A DNA stretch of 64,000 nt from Bordetella sp. LUAb4 (GTDB lineage: Bacteria; Pseudomonadota; Gammaproteobacteria; Burkholderiales; Burkholderiaceae_B): positions 213,021 through 277,020 of the forward strand of contig NZ_JAHPZX010000007.1 in assembly GCF_021325795.1 (NCBI RefSeq), in the 5' to 3' direction. Made by a program: the position numbers and the translations under genes. The notes beneath the pieces are model-generated. The model was not told the DNA's origin. It did not search any database and saw only the letters and a list, made by a program, of their open reading frames with translations. Below, one piece after another: positions 38,301 to 50,160 of this stretch. The number at the start of each line of letters is the position of its first letter. Positions within the stretch are counted from its first letter, which is position 1.

Positions 38301-38696
38301 GGGCAGGGCATGACGGTCTTCCCAGGGCCGGCGCGGATCGCGCACGGCTTCGCCGCCCGCATCTTCGTACCAAGCGGGGTGGGCCCGCGCCGCGGCGCCG
38401 TCGATCGCGACTTTGTCCAGGGGCAGGTCCAGCATCAATGCCAGGCCGTGCTTGCCGCACAGACGTGCCAAGGTGGTGATGGCGGCGGCCATGTCCATCT
38501 CGCCCAGGGCGGGATGGAGGTTGTCGGGATCAGAGGGAACGTAGGGATTGCCGGCGGGATCGGGCGCCCAGATGGGCGCCGTCATCAACGTGTCGAAACC
38601 GAGGGATTTGGCGCGTGCGCACCTGGCTTGCCAGTGGCTGAGGCTGTCCCCGGAGAGGGAGCCAACGTGCAAGGGATGGACATAATAGATACGCAT
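35337..38696 (-). CDS. glgE: Maltose-1-phosphate maltosyltransferase with extra N-terminal GH13-like domain
   Basis: This 1119-residue protein is much longer than the usual 660-700-residue GlgE. The C-terminal part from about residue 435 is complete GlgE: an N-domain of about 120 residues, then a GH13 barrel with nucleophile Asp851 (FRVDNPHTKPLPFW), Glu880 (VLFLSEAFTKPKMM) and Asp938 (FVNTPDINPRFL). It extends alpha-1,4-glucan with maltosyl units from maltose-1-phosphate. Residues 1-420 resemble another GH13 barrel (SLGFDTLMTAPIWAPDPAGN), but the catalytic positions read Glu166 (GFRCEGLAQL) and Trp195 (RFLAWTPG), so it is probably inactive. A charged linker, PRRGRKKSAED, lies at about residues 600-610. 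ATG 38696 is preferred; GTG 38774 would overlap glgA. Confidence 0.92.
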   Translation of the reverse strand: MRIYYVHPLHVGSLSGDSLSHWQARCARAKSLGFDTLMTAPIWAPDPAGNPYVPSDPDNLHPALGEMDMAAAITTLARLCGKHGLALMLDLPLDKVAIDGAAARAHPAWYEDAGGEAVRDPRRPWEDRHALPLRRDQGRAPSGFVDHWVERLGLWVQNGVAGFRCEGLAQLAPADWRELMQGVRAVRPDCRFLAWTPGVAAWDLAPLAGVGFDAVFSSFPWWDYRAEWLIEETARLRAIAPVIAPVEAPYAKRVASWRNDPALRYRNAARAMWTAAVVGDGLFVPMGFEDAATQSLERDGSGVREDPQGDPDLHIDIGRANQWLARTAAARGPLHSLQGPHSGVTALFRGDGAATALTGNGRNTGNARLVVLNPDDDQSATPDWDAIRARLPEGYGRLDMWDADRPAQDLPSTLAPGDMLRLGASRLPPVTLPGSDESRLSVTAAMRQSRLAIEHVTPAVDDGAFPIKRVLGQPITVQADVFSDGHDYIAVALLWRAADDKEWQRVPMKLDSNDRWVATFSPARIGRHYYAVQGWEDIWTTYRSGLEKKYRAGVDIALETAEGRTLVQEALERLTDSEAESVTVLRQVLHTLGAAPAEKPRRGRKKSAEDNAASSFPAPTPDQIGALLDAGTARAMHHADDRRFETTSVEYPVTVDRPAAVFSSWYEIFPRSQSGDPRRHGTFNDVIAALPRVRAMGFDTLYFPPIHPIGTSNRKGRNNSLQAGPDDPGSPYAIGAPEGGHDALHPQLGTPDDFRRLVAAARAQGLELALDFAIQCSPDHPWLKAHPEWFDWRPDGSLRYAENPPKKYEDIVNVDFYGTKPGASRQAPLWRALRDVVLYWVGQGVRVFRVDNPHTKPLPFWQWMIGDVQARHPDVLFLSEAFTKPKMMYRLAKIGFTQSYTYFTWREKKQEFIEYLTELTQGPPAEFFRPHFFVNTPDINPRFLQQSGRGGFLIRAGLAATLSGLWGVYNGFELCEAAAVPGKEEYLDSEKYEIRAWDYERPGNIVGEITRLNAIRRANAALHTHLGLRWHIAWDDQVLFFSKSTPAQDNVLLIAISLDPHQPHDVTLEVPMWEFGLPDDGPLQVEDLIDGNHMVWRGKQQGVHLHPNQPYRIWRVTPA

Positions 38697-38760
38697 GAGC
38701 AGGCCTGGTTCGACGTTGGCATTGGAAGATGGAGGGGTATGTGCGGGGCCGTCCGCGGCA

Positions 38761-40374
38761 TCAGTCTCCCGCACCGGCGGCCATGGGCACGGACTGCGTG
38801 CCAGTTAGTGCCTTCAGCGGGCGTGCCGCGGCACTGACCTGATCGAGCAGGCTGGGACGTCCCACCGAGGTCACCTCCGGCGCCACCATGCTTTCGGCGG
38901 CCACGCGGGCGGGTTGGATGGAGCGGTACAGCGTCATATACAGGGGCGCCGCGCGTTCCCAGCTGAAGTCGGCAGCCATGGCTTTGTGTTGCATGGCGCG
39001 CCAGATTTCAGGACGGCGGTACAGGCCCAGCGTGCGGGTGATGGCGCCGGCCATGGCGTCGACCGTTTCGCCATCGAATAGCACCCCGGTGGCGCCGCGC
39101 ATGGCATCGCGGCCGGCGCTGGCACCCATGTCCACGATGGTGTCGGCCATGCCGCCCACGCGCGAACCGATGGGAATGGTGCCGTAACGCATGGCGTACA
39201 AAGGCGTCAGGCCGAAGGGTTCGAAGCGGCTGCCATGCAGCAGCATGTCGCCGCCGGCGTGGAGCTTGTGAGCGGTGTCTTCATCGAAGCCGACGCGCAC
39301 GCCGCAACGGCCCGGATAGCGATGAGGCAGCCGCTGGAATTCCTGTTCCAATGCTCGCTCGCCCTGTCCCAGAACGGCGACCTGCAATTCAGGATGATCG
39401 TCCAAGGCCCGTTGCACCGCGTGCAGCGCCAGATCGGCCATTTTCTGGTGGGTCAGGCGGCTACCCATGACCAGCAGGGGCGCGTCCGCATCCAGGTTCA
39501 GGCCGAAGCGACGCTGCAGGTCGCGCTTGTTGCGCGCCTTGTTGGCCATGTCGCCAGCGTGGAAACGATAGATGCCCAAATGAGGGTCGTGAGCCGGATC
39601 CCATTCGCGCGCATCGATGCCATTGGGCACCGGCAGCAGCTCATGCTGGCGCGAGGCGAGCAAGCCTTGCAAGCCGCAGCCAAAACGCTCGGTAAGAATT
39701 TCACGAGCGTAGGTGTAGCTGACGGTCGTGATGCGGTCGGCGTAGCGCAGGCCGGCTTTCATGAAGCTCAGCTTGCCCCAGAATTCGGCGCCGTCCCAGG
39801 TCAGATATTTATCGGCCACGCCCAGCGATTCCGCCCATTCCATGTCGTACACGCCCTGGAAGGCCATGTTGTGGATGGTGAGCACGCTCTTGACCTCATG
39901 CAGGCCGGCATCGCGAAGCAGCAGCGGCACCAGGCCGGCATGCCAGTCGTGGGCGTGCACGATGTCCGGGCGATCCGTCTTGGCGCGGCCGGCCGCGATG
40001 CGCACCGCGGCGTGGGCCAGTGCGCCGAAACGCAGGGGATTGTCGACGTACTCGCGGCCCTTGTCGTCGACGTACAGGTGGTCCCGGTCATACAAGGCGT
40101 CGTTCTGCAGCAGCAGCACCGGCACGCCGCCCAGGGCCGCGCAGGGCGCCTTGAACAAGCGGGCGGGTCCGCCGGGCAAGTCATCAAAACGGGCGATTTC
40201 ACGCGCGTGGGGCAATTGCTCCAGAACGCCGCGATAGGCGGGCATCAAAATCTGGATAGAGGCACCGGGGGCGGCATGCAGGGCGCGGGCCATGCCGCTC
40301 ACCGCGTCCCCGAGACCGCCAGTCTTGGCGAGGGGATATGCTTCCGACGTTACAGCCAAAATTTTGATCGACAC
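38761..40374 (-). CDS. glgA: Glycogen synthase
   Basis: This 537-residue GT5 enzyme adds glucose from a nucleotide sugar (normally ADP-glucose) to the glucan. The N-terminal donor/acceptor loop KTGGLGD is at residues 17-23, DIVHAHDWHAGLVPLLL follows, and the C-terminal GSRFEPFGLTPLYAMRYG carries the catalytic Glu of the retaining GT-B fold. GTG 40374 was chosen: it sits four bases after an AGG element and five residues before the conserved first strand (ILAVTSEAYPL). Longer in-frame starts (40446, 40491) add a proline-rich leader without support. It is the first gene of the eight-gene operon. glgC, which makes ADP-glucose, is not in the window. Confidence 0.92.
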   Translation of the reverse strand: MSIKILAVTSEAYPLAKTGGLGDAVSGMARALHAAPGASIQILMPAYRGVLEQLPHAREIARFDDLPGGPARLFKAPCAALGGVPVLLLQNDALYDRDHLYVDDKGREYVDNPLRFGALAHAAVRIAAGRAKTDRPDIVHAHDWHAGLVPLLLRDAGLHEVKSVLTIHNMAFQGVYDMEWAESLGVADKYLTWDGAEFWGKLSFMKAGLRYADRITTVSYTYAREILTERFGCGLQGLLASRQHELLPVPNGIDAREWDPAHDPHLGIYRFHAGDMANKARNKRDLQRRFGLNLDADAPLLVMGSRLTHQKMADLALHAVQRALDDHPELQVAVLGQGERALEQEFQRLPHRYPGRCGVRVGFDEDTAHKLHAGGDMLLHGSRFEPFGLTPLYAMRYGTIPIGSRVGGMADTIVDMGASAGRDAMRGATGVLFDGETVDAMAGAITRTLGLYRRPEIWRAMQHKAMAADFSWERAAPLYMTLYRSIQPARVAAESMVAPEVTSVGRPSLLDQVSAAARPLKALTGTQSVPMAAGAGD

Positions 40375-40746
40375 GATACCTGCTCCAGGGGCGACGATAG
40401 GAATGGGGACAGATGGCAAATTCGGGGGAGGCTGGCTGCATGTCATCGTCTTCCCAAATGCTGCGGCGCAAGGAAAGCGGTGACAAGACAATTTCTACGC
40501 CGAATGTTTCGGTTTGGATATCGGCCGCCCTTTGAATTTTGTTTGTTGAGCAAACAGTGTGCCCGGGGGCGCTCATAGGGGCGGCCCCCGTAGCGATGAG
40601 TAAGCAACGAATTGATTGGTTACCAAATTTCCGCAGTGCAATATCGGGGCCGTATCGATGGTGGCGTGTTAATTGCTTGGCCGTCAGCCTCTTAAATTGC
40701 TGCTTCTGGCCTTGTCGTTCGATGGGGTACGGGAGCCTCTGATTCG
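40375..40746. other. 372-bp divergent intergenic region between glgA and the repair operon
   Basis: This must contain the promoters of the glucan/trehalose operon (leftward) and the exonuclease-ligase-helicase operon (rightward). It is more AT-rich than its surroundings between about 40490 and 40700. No hexamer pair or operator good enough to name was found, and no gene was seen. Confidence 0.4.
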
Positions 40747-41925
40747 ATGGAATTGATCGTCGCGCGTCCTGAAGGCCTTTACTGCCCGCCGGGGGATTTC
40801 CATATCGATCCCTGGCGGCCCGTCGACCGGGCGGTCATCACCCATGCGCATTCGGATCACGCGCGCTCGGGCAGCCGGCATTACATGGCGGCGCAGGGGG
40901 GTGAAGCGGTGCTGCGTGGGCGCTTGGGCGACATCGACTTGCAAGTCATGGCTTATGGCGAGGCCCTTACCCACAACGGGGTACGCATCAGCCTGCATCC
41001 GGCGGGACATGTATTGGGATCGGCCCAGGTGCGGGTGGAATACGAAGGCGAGGTGTGGGTAGCGTCCGGGGATTACAAACTGGGGGACGACCCGACCTGC
41101 GTGCCTTTCGAGCCGGTGCCTTGCGAGGTGTTCATCACGGAGTCGACGTTCGGCTTGCCCATTTATCGCTGGGAGCCGGGTGACGTGCTGGCGCAGCAGA
41201 TCAATACATGGTGGGCCGCCAATGCGGCTGCCGGGCGGGCGTCGGTGCTGTATTGCTATGCCTTCGGTAAGGCTCAGCGCGTTTTGTGTGGCCTGGATCC
41301 GGGGATCGGGCCGATCGTCGTGCACGGTGCGGTGGAGAACGTCAATCGTGGATATCGCGCGGCCGGGGTGGATTTGCCACCGGTGTTGCGGGTAGACGAG
41401 GCCCAGGCGGACAAGGGGGCCATGCGGCGGGCGCTGGTGCTGGCGCCGCCGTCGGCGCGGGGCACGAGTTGGACGCGCCGCTTCGGCGACCATGCGGATG
41501 GATTCGCCAGCGGGTGGATGCAGGTGCGGGGCGCGCGGCGCCGTCGCGGTGTGGATCGGGGTTTTGTTCTGTCGGACCATGCGGATTGGCCCGGTTTGCA
41601 GACCGCTATCGGTGCTTGTGGGGCCAGCCGCGTGATCGTGACGCACGGACAGGTGCCGGTGCTGGTGCGCTGGCTCAATGAGGCAGGTATCACGGCCCAG
41701 GCGTTCGAGACGGCGTATGGGGATGAGGAGGATGAGGGGGCGAGTGCATCTGGATCCGCGGGGGATCCGCCGGACGGCCCGACGGACGGTCCGTCCCAGG
41801 TTGGAGGTTCTTCAGGGGAAGCTGCGGCTGAAGATGTAGCGGAAGGTTCAGAGAAAGGCGCAGCGCAGCGGGCCGACGCGCGGCCGCGGGCCGGGCCGGC
41901 GGCGGGATCGGAGGAGGCGCAATGA
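40747..41925 (+). CDS. Ligase-associated DNA exonuclease (metallo-beta-lactamase fold)
   Basis: This 392-residue protein has the MBL-fold zinc motif THAHSDHAR (His33, His35, Asp37, His38), a further HPAGHVLGSAQVRVEY His segment near residue 85 and a beta-CASP-like part with ESTFGLPIYRW and FVLSDHADWPGL. It matches the nuclease encoded with DNA ligase, Lhr-Core helicase and MPE phosphoesterase in many proteobacteria. The last 60 residues (from about 330) are an acidic Gly/Ser/Pro-rich tail, unlike the compact family. The stop overlaps the ligase start in an ATGA. The expected role is end-processing during DNA repair. Confidence 0.88.
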   Translation: MELIVARPEGLYCPPGDFHIDPWRPVDRAVITHAHSDHARSGSRHYMAAQGGEAVLRGRLGDIDLQVMAYGEALTHNGVRISLHPAGHVLGSAQVRVEYEGEVWVASGDYKLGDDPTCVPFEPVPCEVFITESTFGLPIYRWEPGDVLAQQINTWWAANAAAGRASVLYCYAFGKAQRVLCGLDPGIGPIVVHGAVENVNRGYRAAGVDLPPVLRVDEAQADKGAMRRALVLAPPSARGTSWTRRFGDHADGFASGWMQVRGARRRRGVDRGFVLSDHADWPGLQTAIGACGASRVIVTHGQVPVLVRWLNEAGITAQAFETAYGDEEDEGASASGSAGDPPDGPTDGPSQVGGSSGEAAAEDVAEGSEKGAAQRADARPRAGPAAGSEEAQ

Positions 41926-43630
41926 AAGCCTTCGCCGATCTTTATGCGCGCCTGGATGCGACCACTTCCAGCAATGCCAAGCTGGCCGCCATGTGCGACT
42001 ACTTCCGCGCGGCGCCGCCGGCGGACGCGGCCTGGGCCGCTTACTTCCTGGCGGGCGGCAAGCCCCGCCAACTGGTGCCGGTGAAGCTGCTGCGACAGTA
42101 CGTCATGACGGCGTCCGGGATTACGGAATGGCTGTATGAGGAGTGCTATCAGGCGGTCGGCGATATGGCGGAGACCTTGTCGTTGCTGCTGCCCGAACCC
42201 GGTGTTGCGGATGACGCTGGCCTGGCTCAGTGGGTGGAAGAACGCCTGTTGCCTTTGCGTGGACTGCCGCCCGAGGAAGTGCCGGCGCGTCTCGCATCGT
42301 TGTTCGACCGCTTGGACGCGCATGGCCGCTTTGTTTGCGCCAAGCTGATTACCGGCAGCATGCGGGTAGGTGTTTCGAAGCTGCTGCTGACGCGGGCGCT
42401 GGCCACGGTGGCGGGTATTGAAGCCACTCACATGGCGCAGCGCCTGATCGGCTATACGGATATCGGTGCGCGGCCCGCGCCACAGGCTTATCTGGATTTG
42501 CTGGCACCGGTGTCCTTCGACGCCGAAGCTCGCTCGGATGGACAGCCGTATCCGTTTTTCCTGGCCCATCCGCTGGCCGTGCCGCTGGAACGCCTGCCCG
42601 GTTTGCTTGGACCGACCAGCGATTGGTTGGTGGAATGGAAGTGGGATGGGATCCGCGCTCAAGTCGTACGGCGGGCGGGGCAGACGTGGGTATGGTCGCG
42701 CGGCGAGGAGCTGGTCAGCGAACGCTTTCCGGAGTTGCTGCGTCTTGGTGAGTTGCTTTCGGATGGGACGGTGATCGATGGCGAGATCGTGGTCTGGCGC
42801 GAAGGCCGTGTGCAGCCTTTCGCGCAATTGCAGCGCCGGCTGGGCCGCAAGAATGTCGGTGCGCGATTGCTGGCGGACGCACCGGTGGTATTGCTGGCCT
42901 ACGATCTGCTGGAGCTGGAAGGGGTAGATATGCGCAATCAGCCGCAGGCCGCCCGCCGCGCGGCCTTGGAGCATCTCGCGGACCAGGTCGCGCAGCGGTC
43001 GCGCGTGGACGGGCGGCATGCGGATGAGGTGCAGGCACCGCGCGCTGATCCCGCGCATGCGTCTTCTTTCATGGTTCTGTCGCCGCTATTGCGCGGCGAT
43101 GATTGGGCGGCGCTGGACGCGCAGCGGGCCGAGTCGCGCGCGCTGGGCGTGGAGGGCATGATGCTGAAGGCGGCCGGCTCGACCTATGGCGTCGGGCGCA
43201 CGCGCGAGACGGGCATCTGGTGGAAGTGGAAGATCGATCCTTATTCGATCGACGCGGTCTTGATCTACGCGCAGCGGGGCCATGGGCGTCGTGCCAGTCT
43301 CTATACGGACTACACGTTCGCGGTGTGGGACGGCCCGCTGCAATCGACGGAGCGCCGACTGGTGCCGTTCGCCAAGGCTTATTCCGGTCTGACCGACGAG
43401 GAGATCCGTGCGGTCGATGCCATCGTACGTAAGACCACGGTGGAGAAATTCGGACCGGTGCGCAGTGTTGAACCCAGTCAGGTTTTCGAGCTGGGATTCG
43501 AGGGCATCTCCCGCAGCACTCGCCACAAGAGCGGCGTCGCCGTGCGCTTTCCGCGCATGCTGCGCTGGCGCCAAGACAAAAGCGTCGCCGACGCCGATAC
43601 CCTGCAGACGCTGTCGGAGCTGCTACCGTC

Positions 43631-43634
<4 letters not shown>
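41922..43634 (+). CDS. ATP-dependent DNA ligase of the Lhr-Core repair cluster
   Basis: This 570-residue ligase has an N-terminal alpha-helical DNA-binding domain (to about residue 200), then the nucleotidyltransferase domain with the lysine nucleophile Lys240 in [11 protein letters not shown]. Motif III-like [13 protein letters not shown], motif IV EGMMLKA, motif [11 protein letters not shown] and a C-terminal OB-fold complete it. It belongs to the bacterial ATP-dependent ligases linked to an MBL exonuclease and Lhr helicase, separate from the NAD-dependent replicative LigA. Both ends overlap neighbours by 4 bp (41922-41925 and 43631-43634), so the operon is translationally coupled. Confidence 0.92.
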
Positions 43635-46817
<3,183 letters not shown>

Positions 46818-46837
<20 letters not shown>

Positions 46838-47525
46838 TTTGCTGCACGCGATGCCCGTCGACGTAGCGGGCGAGCGGGTGTACCTGCTGCCGCAGCGGGC
46901 CGTCTGGTGGCCCGCGCGGGATACCTTGCTGTTGGCCGATCCACACTTCGGCAAGGCGGCCGCTTATCGGTCACTCGGGCAGCCGGTGCCGGCTGGAACG
47001 ACCGCCGCTACCTTGGCGCGTCTGGATAGCTTGTTGTCCGTGCTGCCGGTGCGCCTGTGCGTGGTGCTGGGCGACTTCCTGCATGCGCGGGCCGCGCGCG
47101 CGCAGGCTACGTTGGCAGCTCTGCAATCCTGGCGTAATCGGCATCCCCAGTTGCGTGGCGTGCTGGTGCGCGGTAATCACGACAGCCACGCGGGGGACCC
47201 GCCCAAGGAATTGAATTTCGAAGTCGTCGATGAGCCGTATCGCCTGGGGCCATTCGATTGCCGGCACCATCCGCCGGTACCGGGCACGACCGCCGTGGGA
47301 CGTTACGCCTGGGCCGGCCACCTGCACCCGTCCCATATCCTGCGCGGCCGTGGTCGCGACAGCGTGCGTCTACCGTGTTTCGTATTGGATGAGGATCACG
47401 CCGTGTTGCCGGCTTTCGGCGCGTTCACTGGCACGTGGCCCGTGCAAGCCCGCCCAGGGCGACACATCTATGTCATGGCCGAAGATCGCGTGCTGGCGGC
47501 ACCCAGCGTTCGCGACGTGCCCTGA
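46818..47525 (+). CDS. pdeM: Ligase-associated metallophosphoesterase
   Basis: This 235-residue calcineurin-like phosphoesterase has [15 protein letters not shown] (Asp41, His43), [10 protein letters not shown] (Asp86), VRGNHDSH (Asn120, His121) and a final WAGHLHPSH, all metal-binding motifs of the MPE member of the Lhr-Core cluster. Relatives have DNA endonuclease or phosphodiesterase activity and are tied to damage response. ATG 46818 has a strong AAGGAG six bases upstream and lies inside the helicase gene end (20-bp overlap). An earlier in-frame start at 46782 is less likely. It is the last gene of the four-gene repair operon. Confidence 0.9.
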
Positions 47526-47546
47526 AGCGCCAGCCGCAAGACGCCA

Positions 47547-47990
47547 TCAACCGTCGCAATCCGCCCAGCAATTGGGCGTCTCATACAAGCGCACTCGCGT
47601 CAGGCGCAGGTCCAGGCCGTAATGGCCGTGATAGTGCGGTGTCAAAGTATCGAAGGCGATGCGTGCCAGGTTCTCGACCGTCGGTATGCGATCCAGGACC
47701 ACGGTTTTATGGCCCGGCAGGCTCTGCAGGAAATTCAGTACGGCCTGGTCGCCGGAATAGACCAGAAACGCATGGTCCCAACGGTCGACCAATTCCTTCT
47801 TGGCAATGGCTTTGATCTCGGAGAAATCCATCAGCATGCCGTTGTCCGAACTGCCCGGCGTGTTGACGACGTCGCCTTGCAAGGTTACCTCCAGCACATA
47901 CCGATGGCCGTGCATATTGCGGCATTGGCTGCGGTGGTCGGGGATGCGATGGCCGGCGTCGAACTCCAGTTTGCGCGTAACGGAAATCAT
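47547..47990 (-). CDS. queD: 6-carboxy-5,6,7,8-tetrahydropterin synthase
   Basis: This 147-residue enzyme of the queuosine pathway makes CPH4 from dihydroneopterin triphosphate. Zinc ligands His14 (FDAGHRI), His27 and His29 (MHGHRY) and catalytic Cys23 (SQCRNMHGH) are visible, followed by WDHAFL and PTVENLARIAFD. Length and motifs are typical of QueD. It lies 28 bp after queE on the same strand, giving two consecutive steps toward preQ0. It is convergent with pdeM. Confidence 0.93.
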   Translation of the reverse strand: MISVTRKLEFDAGHRIPDHRSQCRNMHGHRYVLEVTLQGDVVNTPGSSDNGMLMDFSEIKAIAKKELVDRWDHAFLVYSGDQAVLNFLQSLPGHKTVVLDRIPTVENLARIAFDTLTPHYHGHYGLDLRLTRVRLYETPNCWADCDG

Positions 47991-48018
47991 GCCAGGCTCC
48001 AGGCCTGGGGGGCGGTAA

Positions 48019-48651
48019 TCATGGAATGCCTATGTACTTGTGGGTTTGCAGACTAAGGCGCCACTGCGGATGTTCGGTGCAGTACCGCACGGCGCGCTCG
48101 GTATTGGCGACCCGTTGCGGGCCGTCCATGGGCTGCAGGAAAAAATGTTCGAAGTCCAGGCCGGCGAAAGACTCCGGCGGCGCATCGAGTTGTGGATAGA
48201 CCAGCTTCAGTTCATTGCCTGCCCGCAGCGCCACCGGCGCCGTGCCCTTGGGACTGACGCAGATCCAGTCGATACCGGGCGGCGGCAGCAGCGTGCCATT
48301 GGTCTCGATGGCCACCTCGAAGCCTTCGGCATGGACGGCGTCGAGCAGGGCCGCATCGATCTGCAATAGCGGTTCGCCGCCCGTGAACACGACGTAGCGC
48401 CGGTCACGGTCCGGGCCCCACGTAGCGGCCAGGGTCTGGGCCAAGGCCTGCGCGGTGGTGAACTTGCCGCCGCCGGGGCCATCGGTGCCGACGAAGTCGG
48501 TGTCGCAGAATGTACAGGCGGCAGTGGCGCGGTCGCTTTCACGGCCCGACCACAGGTTGCAGCCGGCGAAGCGGCAGAACACCGCGGCGCGACCGGCCTG
48601 GGCGCCTTCCCCCTGCAGGGTCTTGAATATCTCTTTGGCGGCGTAGGTCAT
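48019..48651 (-). CDS. queE: 7-carboxy-7-deazaguanine synthase, CX14CX2C type
   Basis: This 210-residue radical SAM enzyme converts CPH4 to 7-carboxy-7-deazaguanine. The N-terminus (EIFKTLQGEGAQAGRAAVF) and GGEPLLQ are typical. The cluster-binding motif is not CX3CX2C: FAGC is followed by 14 residues and then CTFC, a CX14CX2C arrangement reported for the Burkholderia multivorans enzyme. IETNGTL and SPKG complete the SAM site. It sits 61 bp downstream of the NCS2 permease gene and 28 bp before queD, probably in one transcript. Confidence 0.93.
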   Translation of the reverse strand: MTYAAKEIFKTLQGEGAQAGRAAVFCRFAGCNLWSGRESDRATAACTFCDTDFVGTDGPGGGKFTTAQALAQTLAATWGPDRDRRYVVFTGGEPLLQIDAALLDAVHAEGFEVAIETNGTLLPPPGIDWICVSPKGTAPVALRAGNELKLVYPQLDAPPESFAGLDFEHFFLQPMDGPQRVANTERAVRYCTEHPQWRLSLQTHKYIGIP

Positions 48652-48712
48652 GGCGTGGCGGGAAAAACGGAGCGAACCGGTGATTTTAGCAAGCCGGTCG
48701 CGGGCAGCTCCG

Positions 48713-50005
48713 TCAACCCGGGAAAAACGCGAATCGCACCACGAACAGCGCGGCTACCAGCCAGGTAGCAGCGTGGATCTCACGGGCCCGGCCGGTCAGT
48801 GTCTTCAACACCACATAGCTGATGAAACCGAAGGCCAGACCGTTGGCGATGGAATAAGTGAAGGGCATGACCAGGGCGGTCAGGGCGGCCGGGGTAGCTT
48901 CGGCCACATCGTTCCAGTTGACCTCGATCAGCTCGCGCATCATCAGGCCCGCCACGTACAGCAGCGCGGGCGCGGTGGCATAGGGCGGCACCGAACTGGC
49001 CAGCGGCGAAATGAACAGCGCCGCCAGGAACAGCAGGCCGATCACCAGGGCGGTCATGCCGGTTCGGCCGCCGGCCTGTACGCCGGAGGCGCTTTCCACA
49101 TAGGCAGTGGTGCTGCTGGTGCCCAGCATCGAGCCGGCGACGATGGCCGCGCTATCGGCGAACAGGGCCTGGCCCAGCCGGTTGGGCTTGCCCTCGGGCA
49201 CCAGGCCGGCCCGTTTGGCCACGCCTATCAGGGTGCCGGTGGCGTCGAAGACCTCGACCAGCACGAAAACCAGGATGACGTGGAACAGGCCGCCATGCAG
49301 CGCGCCGCGGATATCCAGCTGCATCAGCGTGGGCGCCAAGCTGGGCGGGGCGGAGAAAACGCCCTTGAATTCGTTGTAGCCCAGCAGGATGGACAACATC
49401 GTCACCACCAGGATGCCGATGAGGATGGCGCCGCGCACCCGCAGCGCATCCAGCGTGGCGATGATGAAAAAGCCCAGGATGGCGAACAGCGGGCCGGGGG
49501 CGCGCAGGTCGCCCAGCGTGACTTTGGTCACCGGGTGGGCCACCACGATGCCCGAATTGGACAGGGCGATGATGGCCAGGAACAGCCCGATGCCGGCTGC
49601 GATGGCGCTGCGCAGGGAATTGGGGATGCCGCGCACCAGCCACGCGCGGATGCCGGTGACGGTCAGAATCAGGAAAATGATGCCCGAGATGAAGACCGCG
49701 CCCAAGGCCTGTTGCCAGGTGAACCCCATGGTCCCGACCACGGTGAACGCAAAAAATGCGTTTAACCCCATGCCCGGCGCCAGGCCGATAGGCCAGTTGG
49801 CGAGCAGCGCCATGATCAGGGTGCCCAGTGCCGCGGCCAGGCACGTGGCCACGAAAATCGCGTCGCGATCCATGCCGGTGGTGGACAGGATGGTCGGGTT
49901 GACGAAGATGATGTAGGACATCGTCAGGAAGGTCGTCAGGCCGGCCACGGCCTCGGTGCGCGTATTGCTGCCATGCTCGCGCAGGTGAAACAGTCTCTCC
50001 AGCAT
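48713..50005 (-). CDS. NCS2-family purine permease (AzgA-like)
   Basis: This 430-residue polytopic membrane protein of about 12-14 helices starts LERLFHLREHGSNTRTEAVA. GLTTFLTMSYIIFVNP and APGMGLNAFFAFTVVG near residues 22-95 are the signature of the adenine/guanine/hypoxanthine branch of NCS2. A later ESASGVQAGGRTG segment matches the substrate region. ATG 50005 has GGAG upstream. A strong GC-rich inverted repeat (50026-50042) lies in the leader about 20 bases before the start and could affect translation. It precedes queE-queD on the same strand, so a link to purine or deazapurine supply is conceivable but unproven. Confidence 0.88.
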   Translation of the reverse strand: MLERLFHLREHGSNTRTEAVAGLTTFLTMSYIIFVNPTILSTTGMDRDAIFVATCLAAALGTLIMALLANWPIGLAPGMGLNAFFAFTVVGTMGFTWQQALGAVFISGIIFLILTVTGIRAWLVRGIPNSLRSAIAAGIGLFLAIIALSNSGIVVAHPVTKVTLGDLRAPGPLFAILGFFIIATLDALRVRGAILIGILVVTMLSILLGYNEFKGVFSAPPSLAPTLMQLDIRGALHGGLFHVILVFVLVEVFDATGTLIGVAKRAGLVPEGKPNRLGQALFADSAAIVAGSMLGTSSTTAYVESASGVQAGGRTGMTALVIGLLFLAALFISPLASSVPPYATAPALLYVAGLMMRELIEVNWNDVAEATPAALTALVMPFTYSIANGLAFGFISYVVLKTLTGRAREIHAATWLVAALFVVRFAFFPG

Positions 50006-50160
50006 TTTTTCTCCGTTCTTGGGTTCCGCCCCCCGGGGGCGGGGCGCGATGGTACGGATCTTCGGGGGGATAAGCAATCCGCCATGTTAGCCCGTGGCCA
50101 GTTCCAGACCGGCTTGGTGCCAGGGCCGCCAGCCACGCCCGGCCGCCACAGCCCAGCCCG

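Noticed and set aside
38696..38774. GTG 38774 as the glgE start
   Set aside because: It would add 26 unconserved residues and overlap glgA; ATG 38696 begins directly at the conserved barrel strand.
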